Shown: in pieces, positions 58,164 to 64,000 of the stretch
How the letters are laid out: the number at the start of each line of letters is the position of its first letter
How positions within the stretch are numbered: position 1 is the stretch's first letter
Position numbers and translations under genes: made by a program
Notes under the pieces: model-generated
Told to the model about the DNA's origin: nothing
Databases searched by the model: none
What the model saw: the letters and a program-made list of their open reading frames with translations, nothing else
From: Aalborgiella sp031424795
GTDB taxonomy: Bacteria; Pseudomonadota; Gammaproteobacteria; Burkholderiales; Burkholderiaceae_C
Length of the DNA stretch: 64,000 nucleotides
Direction of reading: 5' to 3'
NCBI GenBank assembly: GCA_031424795.1
Contig: JANPIC010000133.1
Coordinates: 1 to 64,000, forward strand

Positions 58164-59461
58164 TGCGCGCGGCTTTGTGGTTTTTGGCTTTGTTTGGTAT
58201 CGCCGTGGCGGTCGCCGTGTTCGCGGGAAACAACGATGCAACGGTAACTCTGTATTGGGCGCCTTACCGAGTCGATTTGTCGCTGAACTTTGTGATTCTC
58301 GCGTTGGTTTTCAGTTTTGCGCTTATTTATGCCGCTATGCGTACGGCGGCGCTTTTGTTTGCTTTGCCCGATCAAGCCAAACGCTGGCGCGCCTTGCAAA
58401 AAGAGCGGGCTATCAACGCTGAGCTGTTCAATGCACAGTCACATTTTTTAGCGGGGCGGTATATTCGCTCGCGCAAATCGGCTTTGTCTGCGCTGAGTTT
58501 GGATAGGTCAAGGGAGCATGCGCACCCAAAAGCCACCGATTTGGTGGGAAATGAGCCGCAACTGCGTGCTTTGGCGCACGTCATGGCGGCGCAAAGTGCC
58601 CATGCCTTGCAAGACAGTGCTGCGCGAGATGACCATTTGAAGCAAGCGCTAGAAAATCAAAATCAACGTGCCTCCTTAGACACACGCGAAGGCACGCAGT
58701 TGCTGGCTGCCAGTTGGGCATTGGATGACCGCGACGCATCATCGGCGCTGAAGTGGTTAGCGCAATTGCCCAGTGGCGCAGCGCGTCGTACTTTGGCGCT
58801 GCGACTCAAACTCAAAGCGGCGCAGCTGGACAATGCGAGCGTTGAAGCACTTGAAACCACACGTTTACTCGCCAAGCACCACGCTTTCTCCAAAGATGTT
58901 GCGCCAAGTTTGATCAAAAGTTTGGTGTTGAAACGGCTGGACGATGCACGAGATGCCGCCCAGCTGCAAGCCACATGGCGTGCGTTGGACGTTGGTGATC
59001 GATTGCAAGCAGACATTGCCATTCATGCCGCACACAAACTCAGCGCCATGAATGGGCAGGAACAGCAAGTGACAGATTGGCTGCTGCCCGCATGGCTTAC
59101 GTTAACTGGTTCCGAGGGCGGTTTGAACAATATTGATGGCACACGTTGCGCGGAGTTGATACAAACACTGGAAGCGATATTGACAGCGCAAATGGAATCG
59201 CAGGATTTGGCGTGGCTGGCAAGAATTGAAAAAGCGCAATTGGCGAATCCTAGAGATGCGCGTTTACAGTATTTGGCGGGTATTGCCTGCAAATCTCACC
59301 AACTGTGGGGTAAAGCACAACAGCAATTGACGCAAGCTGCACCGCAGTTAAAAGACATCTATTTGAAGCGCCGCGCTTGGTGTGCTTTGGCTGAGTTGGC
59401 AGAGCAGCGGGGCGATGCAATAGCCGCTGGCGTTGCATGGAAGAATGCCGCACAAGTTTAG
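58163..59461 (+). CDS. hemY: HemY family TPR membrane protein
   Basis: 432-aa inner-membrane protein. Two hydrophobic helices at the N-terminus (ALWFLALFGIAVAVAVFAG and FVILALVFSFALIYAAMR) with WAPYRVDLSLN between them match HemY; the rest is made of TPR-like helices (SAHALQDSAARDDHLKQALEN). The function in heme synthesis is not known, and it is unrelated to protoporphyrinogen oxidase HemY. Start overlaps the hemX stop by one base. Confidence 0.92.
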   Translation: MRAALWFLALFGIAVAVAVFAGNNDATVTLYWAPYRVDLSLNFVILALVFSFALIYAAMRTAALLFALPDQAKRWRALQKERAINAELFNAQSHFLAGRYIRSRKSALSALSLDRSREHAHPKATDLVGNEPQLRALAHVMAAQSAHALQDSAARDDHLKQALENQNQRASLDTREGTQLLAASWALDDRDASSALKWLAQLPSGAARRTLALRLKLKAAQLDNASVEALETTRLLAKHHAFSKDVAPSLIKSLVLKRLDDARDAAQLQATWRALDVGDRLQADIAIHAAHKLSAMNGQEQQVTDWLLPAWLTLTGSEGGLNNIDGTRCAELIQTLEAILTAQMESQDLAWLARIEKAQLANPRDARLQYLAGIACKSHQLWGKAQQQLTQAAPQLKDIYLKRRAWCALAELAEQRGDAIAAGVAWKNAAQV

Positions 59462-59492
59462 TGCTTTTGTACACGAATGACTTTGTGACCAT

Positions 59493-62087
59493 ATGACGCT
59501 TATGTCGTTCTGGCATGGTCGGATTAGCTTGCTTTTTGCAACCTTGTTGGCTTGGGTAATGGGCACTTGGTTGCAGCTGCTGCAAACGTCTTTGAATGAT
59601 GCTTTATTTTATGCATCATATTTGGCTCTAGCCGGCGTGTTTGTTGCCTGTATTGCTATAAATGGTAGAGTAAAAAATACGAAAAATAAACACCCATATT
59701 TCCACATTTTGTTACCCATTTGCATACTGTTAGCCAGCGGCTGTGCAGCTTTTGGTTTGACTGGTTTGCGTGCTGTTGCCTACGCCTCGCATCAGCTGTT
59801 GCCGGCTTACGAAGGGCGGGACATCCAGGTCGTCGGGGTTGTCTCTGCCATGCCGCATATCAACGAGATGGGAACACGGTTTCAGCTTGATGTTGAGTCT
59901 GCACAATTGCTGACTCTTGCATCTTCAAATACGGAGCAACTTCAAAGCAAGCAAGTTGTTGAGTTGCCTTCTAAAATTTCACTCAGTTGGTATGGCAGCG
60001 TTTTTGGTGCTGTGGAAAATGCGGACGACTTGGCAACACTGCAGCGCAAACCCATGCCTATTCTTCCCGGTGAACGTTGGCAAATGACGGTACGACTCAA
60101 AGCACCGCATGGCAACAGCAACCCAGGCGGTTTTGACTTTGAACTGTGGCTGTGGGAGCAAGGCATACAAGCGACTGGTTATGTGCGCACGGGCGCAAAC
60201 GACGTCGCACCCGTACGCATCGCGCAGACCTGGCAGCATCCAGTTGAACAATTGCGTTACAAAGTGCGAGATGCCATTTTTGCGCGTATGTCATCGCACA
60301 TGTCACCTTCAGACTCTTTCAAAAATTCAAGTGAAGCAGGTATCGTTGCCGCTTTGGTGACGGGTGACCAGCAGTCGATTGACCGTGCCGATTGGGATGT
60401 CTTTCGCACCACAGGCGTTGCGCATTTGATGAGTATTTCAGGTCTCCACATCACCATGTTTGCTTGGGGCGCAGTGCTTGTGGTGGGTATGTTGTACAGA
60501 CGATCAACGCGCTTATGTTTGGCTTACCCCGCAACAAACGCTGCTTTGCTGGGCGGTTTGATGCTGGCGACAGGCTACGCGGTCTTTAGTGGTTGGGGTG
60601 TGCCATCGCAGCGGACGATTTTGATGCTGGCAACGGTAACGTTGCTCAGATTATTTGGCAAACGCTGGCCTTGGCCAACGGTGTGGATGTTGGCTTGCGC
60701 CGTAGTGGTTGCGGTTGACCCTTGGGCATTGCTGCAAGCGGGTTTTTGGCTCAGCTTTGTGGCAGTCGGCGTGTTGTTTGCCACGGATATTTCGACCAAT
60801 ACCCCAAGACTTTCGGATCGCAATCATGCTGATGTCGATGCCAATGACAATGCTTCATCAAAATCAAACTTGGCAGCAACATTCAAAAAGAAATTATGGC
60901 TAAGTGGTCGTGAGCAGTTCATCATCACCATGGTGCTTGCACCCTTGACGCTGTTGCTGTTTGGTCAAGTTTCTGTGGTCGGGCTTTTGGCAAATGCTTT
61001 GGCCATACCGTGGGTGACGCTGGTTGTGACGCCCTTGGCAATGCTGGGCGCAATTGCTTCTCCGATGTGGGATTTAGCCGGTTTGGCTGTGCATGTGTTA
61101 AGCCGATTTTTAGGTTTACTGGCTGGATTGCCGTTTGCCACAGTCTCTGTTGCTGTCCCGCATCTGCTGGTGAGTGTTATTGCTATGTTAGGTGGTGTTC
61201 TTTTGGTTTTGCCATGGCCTTGGCAACTGCGCCTTCTCGGCTTCCCTTTGTTGCTGCCAGTTATTTTGTGGCAAGCGCCTCGCCCAGCAGACGGGCAATT
61301 TGAATTGATAGCGGCTGATATTGGTCAAGGCAACGCCGTCATCATACGAACGGCAAAGCACACGCTGGTGTATGACGCGGGGCCGCGTTATTCCATTGAC
61401 AGCGATGCCGGTCATAGGGTGTTGGTTCCGCTATTGCGGGCGACGAATGAAAGCGTTGATACCGTCATGCTCAGCCACCGCGATATTGACCATTCAGGCG
61501 GCATCAAATCTGTGCTGGCCATGCATCCGAAAGCAAACTTCATCAGTTCAATTGAAAGCACCCATGAATTACAAGTTCTCCGTCCCGTGCAGCGTTGTGT
61601 GGCTGGGCAAGCGTGGCAATGGGATGGCGTTGATTTTGCTGTGCTTCACCCATCAACGTCAGATTATGAATCGCCACAAAAATCAAACGCCATGAGTTGT
61701 GTGTTGCGCATCAGCACGCCACAAGCCAGTGTTTTGTTGGCTGGCGATATTGAACTGGCGCAGGAAACAAGACTGGTATCAAACCAACAAAACGATGGTT
61801 TGAAATTAACGAGTACGATGTTATTGGTGCCGCACCACGGCAGCAAAACCTCGTCTAGTGCTGCATTTCTAGAGGCTGTTCAACCGCAGTTTGCGGTCGT
61901 GCAAGCGGGTTACAGAAATCGTTTCGGTCATCCCGCCGCAAATGTTCTGGAGCGCTATAACGGACGCAATATCAAAGTGATAGACACAGCGCATTGTGGA
62001 GCAATGCTTTGGAGCAGCTCAACACCGAAGGAAGCGCGTTGCCAACGTGAAATTGCTGGGCGGTATTGGCATCATCAAGTGCCGTAA
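59493..62087 (+). CDS. comEC: ComEC/Rec2 family DNA uptake channel protein
   Basis: 864-aa membrane protein for transport of single-stranded DNA in natural transformation. A ComEC N-terminal domain with OB fold (GERWQMTVRLKAPHGNSNPGGFDFELWLW), a central competence helix bundle (HLMSISGLHITMFAWGAVLV) and a C-terminal metallo-beta-lactamase domain (DIGQGNAVIIRT, LSHRDIDHSGG, LVPHHGSKTSSS). The second helix (LALAGVFVACIAING) is coded by a repeat copy. comF is also present, so transformability is possible. Confidence 0.94.
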   Translation: MTLMSFWHGRISLLFATLLAWVMGTWLQLLQTSLNDALFYASYLALAGVFVACIAINGRVKNTKNKHPYFHILLPICILLASGCAAFGLTGLRAVAYASHQLLPAYEGRDIQVVGVVSAMPHINEMGTRFQLDVESAQLLTLASSNTEQLQSKQVVELPSKISLSWYGSVFGAVENADDLATLQRKPMPILPGERWQMTVRLKAPHGNSNPGGFDFELWLWEQGIQATGYVRTGANDVAPVRIAQTWQHPVEQLRYKVRDAIFARMSSHMSPSDSFKNSSEAGIVAALVTGDQQSIDRADWDVFRTTGVAHLMSISGLHITMFAWGAVLVVGMLYRRSTRLCLAYPATNAALLGGLMLATGYAVFSGWGVPSQRTILMLATVTLLRLFGKRWPWPTVWMLACAVVVAVDPWALLQAGFWLSFVAVGVLFATDISTNTPRLSDRNHADVDANDNASSKSNLAATFKKKLWLSGREQFIITMVLAPLTLLLFGQVSVVGLLANALAIPWVTLVVTPLAMLGAIASPMWDLAGLAVHVLSRFLGLLAGLPFATVSVAVPHLLVSVIAMLGGVLLVLPWPWQLRLLGFPLLLPVILWQAPRPADGQFELIAADIGQGNAVIIRTAKHTLVYDAGPRYSIDSDAGHRVLVPLLRATNESVDTVMLSHRDIDHSGGIKSVLAMHPKANFISSIESTHELQVLRPVQRCVAGQAWQWDGVDFAVLHPSTSDYESPQKSNAMSCVLRISTPQASVLLAGDIELAQETRLVSNQQNDGLKLTSTMLLVPHHGSKTSSSAAFLEAVQPQFAVVQAGYRNRFGHPAANVLERYNGRNIKVIDTAHCGAMLWSSSTPKEARCQREIAGRYWHHQVP
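59617..59676 (-). repeat. Dispersed two-hairpin repeat, copy inside comEC
   Basis: GGCTCTAGCCGGCGTGTTTG and TTGCC (module B half), then ATTGCTATAAATGGTAGAGTA (module A). In frame as LALAGVFVACIAING, forming part of a membrane helix. Confidence 0.85.
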
Positions 62088-62103
62088 CATATGTTTAGCT
62101 TAT

Positions 62104-63192
62104 CTATTTTCCCATCTGCTGAGCTACTTCACGACCTAGATCAATCACTGACATGGCATAGTAGCTGCTCCAGTTGTAGCGGGTGATGGCGTAAAAATTC
62201 TCTGTTCCAGCCACATAGCTAGGCGTATTTTCTGCAATGCTAGGGTCGCCATTTTGCAGTTCTATCAACGCTAGTGGACCGGTATGTGCAGCACCAACAG
62301 CATTCAAATTTGCGCCTTTGGCCATGAAGCTGGTGACGCTAAACGTAGGCAAAATATCAGGTGCCATCAGTGCATCCATGTCTAATTTTGCAGTATCAAA
62401 AGTAACGGGGTAATGCGTTGGCATACCTGGTTGCCACTTGAAGGCTTTGAAATAGTTGGCAACAGAGCCGATCACATCGGCAGGGCTGGTGAACAAATCG
62501 ACCTTGCCATCTTCATCAAAATCAATCGCATATTTCACCCAGCTGCTAGGCATAAACTGCGGTAAACCCATGGCACCTGCGTAGCTGCCGCGTGGCGACA
62601 GCGGGTCAACACCAGAGCGTGAGGTCAGCGATAAAAAATGTTCTAACTCGCCTTTGAAAAACGCCTGCCGTTCAGCAGCGCGAGGGTGGGATGCAGGGAA
62701 GTCAAACGTTAAAGTCGTCAGCGCATCAATCACCCGATAGCTGCCCGTATCGCGCCCATAAATGGTTTCAACACCAATGATGCCCACGATGATCTCCGCT
62801 GGCACACCGTATTCTTTCTCCGCTTTGGTTAGTGCCGCCGCATTGTCTTGCCAAAATTTAACGCCTGCCTTGATACGGACAGGGTCAATAAACCGACTGC
62901 GATAAACGCGCCAGTTTTTGGCGACACCCCTAGGAGCTGGCTGCATCAGTCGTGAGATTTGCCCAATGTTCCTAGCTTGACCAATTGCATTCCGTACCCA
63001 CTCTTTGTCCAAATCGCGCCGTTCAGCAATATCGTCAGCCATCTGCATGGCCTCTGTGCGTGTGGCGTAGAGTTCGTACTGTGTTGAAGGTTTTGCGCTA
63101 ACCTGTTTTTTATTGCCAATTTGTGCTGTAGCCGGCGTATTTATTGCTTGAAATGCTATAAATAGCATAGTAAAAATTAATCTTTGTTGCAT
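62104..63192 (-). CDS. mltB: Lytic murein transglycosylase B
   Basis: 362-aa periplasmic muramidase-like enzyme cutting glycan strands with 1,6-anhydro ends. The catalytic Glu is in IIGVETIYGRDTGSYRVID near residue 139, and GAMGLPQFMPSSWVKYA near 210 and DVIGSVANYFKAF near 240 are family motifs. The signal peptide (MLFIAFQAINTPATA) is coded by a repeat copy and resembles that of LolA. I see no lipobox Cys, so the protein is soluble rather than a lipoprotein. Confidence 0.95.
   Translation of the reverse strand: MQQRLIFTMLFIAFQAINTPATAQIGNKKQVSAKPSTQYELYATRTEAMQMADDIAERRDLDKEWVRNAIGQARNIGQISRLMQPAPRGVAKNWRVYRSRFIDPVRIKAGVKFWQDNAAALTKAEKEYGVPAEIIVGIIGVETIYGRDTGSYRVIDALTTLTFDFPASHPRAAERQAFFKGELEHFLSLTSRSGVDPLSPRGSYAGAMGLPQFMPSSWVKYAIDFDEDGKVDLFTSPADVIGSVANYFKAFKWQPGMPTHYPVTFDTAKLDMDALMAPDILPTFSVTSFMAKGANLNAVGAAHTGPLALIELQNGDPSIAENTPSYVAGTENFYAITRYNWSSYYAMSVIDLGREVAQQMGK
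63123..63180 (-). repeat. Dispersed repeat copy forming the mltB signal peptide
   Basis: On the plus strand GCTGTAGCCGGCGTATTTAT and TGCTTGAAATGCTATAAATAGCATAG; read on the gene strand as ATGCTATTTATAGCATTTCA then GCAATAAATACGCCGGCT, giving MLFIAFQAINTPA. Confidence 0.9.
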
Positions 63193-63253
63193 TTTAAAAA
63201 GGGTTAACTTCTGCTAAGTGTAGATATTCGCAATTATTGACAGGTGTTTGGAT

Positions 63254-64000
63254 CTATTTTACAGGCCAAGCGATGTTTTTAAGCCCGGATTTCAAGCTTG
63301 CAATATCCGTGTTACGTATGTGTTGACGGTAGCGAAGTTCTTCAAGCTGGATCAGCCAGGCCGCAAGCGGTTTTGCTGATTCGCCAAAATGGTGGATTGC
63401 AATACCAGCAAGCTCTCGCGGGGAAATGCTTGCCGGACTTGTCAAACCTGTTTTTTCCAGTCGTGTCCGTACTGAAGAAAGCAAGCGCAACCAAGGGTCG
63501 TGCTGTCGTTTGTCCCATGTGGTCCATGCGATTCCGAATAAGCTGGCGGCCACAATGATAGTTATCAAGACATAGCTTAAATCGGTCCAACTCGGTGATG
63601 TGAAACCCAGATTTTTTAGCACATTTAATTGTGTCGCCTCTGAGTAATTCAGAATTTTTTGATTCCACGAGTTGTTCACCGCATCCCATACGGCACGAAG
63701 CTGCAGCAATGGGTTGTAGCCAGTGCCGACAGTATTTGTCCATAAACTAGCCATCACACCACCGAAAGCACTGCTTGGCGCGCTTAATCGTTGCAGCGAA
63801 TCTATACGCTGTGGTGAAACGGCCGATGTGGGGTCAACGCGAATCCAGCTTCCAACGGTGCTGCCATCTTGTTTGCCTGCCTGCCATATCTCCGCCCAAG
63901 CATGCGCATCGCTTTGGCGCACCACCCAATAGCCATCTATCGCGTTGAATTCGCCGCCTTGGTAGCCTGTGACGATGCGTGCTGGGACATTCAAAGCACG
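63254..64000 (-). CDS. Transglutaminase-domain (TgpA-like/DUF3488) membrane protein, 3' part
   Basis: The frame is open to the window edge, so the 5' part is missing; 248 codons are visible. The start of the visible part (RALNVPARIVTGYQGGEFN) is the region after the catalytic Cys of the transglutaminase core; the His is in DAHAWAEIW and the Asp in WIRVDPTSAV. One membrane helix (YVLITIIVAASLFGIAWTTW) follows, then a C-terminal DUF4129-type domain. TgpA-like proteins are inner-membrane proteins with periplasmic transglutaminase domains, often beside a DUF58 and a MoxR gene. Confidence 0.85.
   Translation of the reverse strand, partial: RALNVPARIVTGYQGGEFNAIDGYWVVRQSDAHAWAEIWQAGKQDGSTVGSWIRVDPTSAVSPQRIDSLQRLSAPSSAFGGVMASLWTNTVGTGYNPLLQLRAVWDAVNNSWNQKILNYSEATQLNVLKNLGFTSPSWTDLSYVLITIIVAASLFGIAWTTWDKRQHDPWLRLLSSVRTRLEKTGLTSPASISPRELAGIAIHHFGESAKPLAAWLIQLEELRYRQHIRNTDIASLKSGLKNIAWPVK

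Noticed and set aside
1..64000. CRISPR arrays, prophage genes, integrases, IS transposases, toxin-antitoxin pairs and rRNA
   Set aside because: None recognised on either strand; the only regular short-period array is the helicase minisatellite.

Overview
The window comes from a betaproteobacterial chromosome, most likely a Comamonadaceae member of the Rhodoferax/Limnohabitans/Polaromonas type. This rests on gene order and families (rpsP-rimM-trmD-rplS followed by a CoA-pyrophosphatase Nudix gene, a CobD-like gene, rsgA, an M48 protease and orn; trxB / Crp-Fnr / ftsK-lolA-rarA; ppc divergent from hemC-hemD-hemX-hemY) and on three Bug/TctC-type solute-binding proteins. I could not run a taxonomic search, so the genus is an inference. 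Base composition looks moderate and even; I see no phage, integrase, transposase, CRISPR array or rRNA.

Layout. 1-3.3 kb: end of a livH gene (cut by the window edge), then livM, livG, livF. 3.3-11.7 kb: a catabolic block that looks built for quinate/shikimate-type compounds: an HPPD-like VOC protein, a TIM-barrel protein with 3-dehydroshikimate-dehydratase-like metal ligands, a TetR regulator, a TRAP transporter (DctQ, DctM, DctP), a Gfo/Idh oxidoreductase, a type II 3-dehydroquinase and an atypical AroE-like dehydrogenase. 11.7-18.6 kb: mixed housekeeping genes (DUF1841, TauE-like exporter, Kef-type antiporter, MaoC hydratase, trmL, comF, a Bug protein, a BioC-like methyltransferase). 18.7-28.3 kb: a DEAD-box helicase with an 18-bp minisatellite in its tail, orn, M48 protease, rsgA, CobD-like, Nudix, and the rplS-trmD-rimM-rpsP operon on the minus strand. 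28.4-33.2 kb: GNAT and TM2 genes, then a LysR / Bug / RraA-like aldolase / 2-hydroxyacid dehydrogenase catabolic cluster. 33.3-38.5 kb: pit and its DUF47 partner behind a candidate Pho box, tRNA-Leu(CAA), cysM overlapping a cytochrome P450 gene, a Nudix gene, rpmG and rpmB. 38.8-45 kb: trxB, Crp/Fnr regulator, ftsK, lolA, rarA. 45.2-48.8 kb: a second livHMGF set. 48.9-52.1 kb: LysR, a tartrate/D-malate dehydrogenase and a Bug protein. 52.2-64 kb: ppc, hemCDXY, comEC, mltB and the 3' part of a transglutaminase-domain gene.

The most striking signal is a short dispersed repeat of about 50-75 bp made of two stem-loops (module A, GCTATA-N-TATAGC; module B, AATAAATAcGCC-N-GGCgTATTTATT). Four clear copies are intergenic, three of them between convergent genes. 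At least eight more lie inside protein-coding genes, always in a frame without stops: tetR, the BioC-like gene, the helicase, lolA, rarA, hemD, comEC and mltB; hemX, the Kef-type gene and perhaps the DUF1841 gene hold weaker copies. In lolA and mltB the repeat encodes the signal peptide, giving two unrelated envelope proteins nearly the same leader, and in hemX and comEC it supplies membrane segments. The window therefore shows a small mobile or formerly mobile palindromic element recruited as protein-coding sequence.
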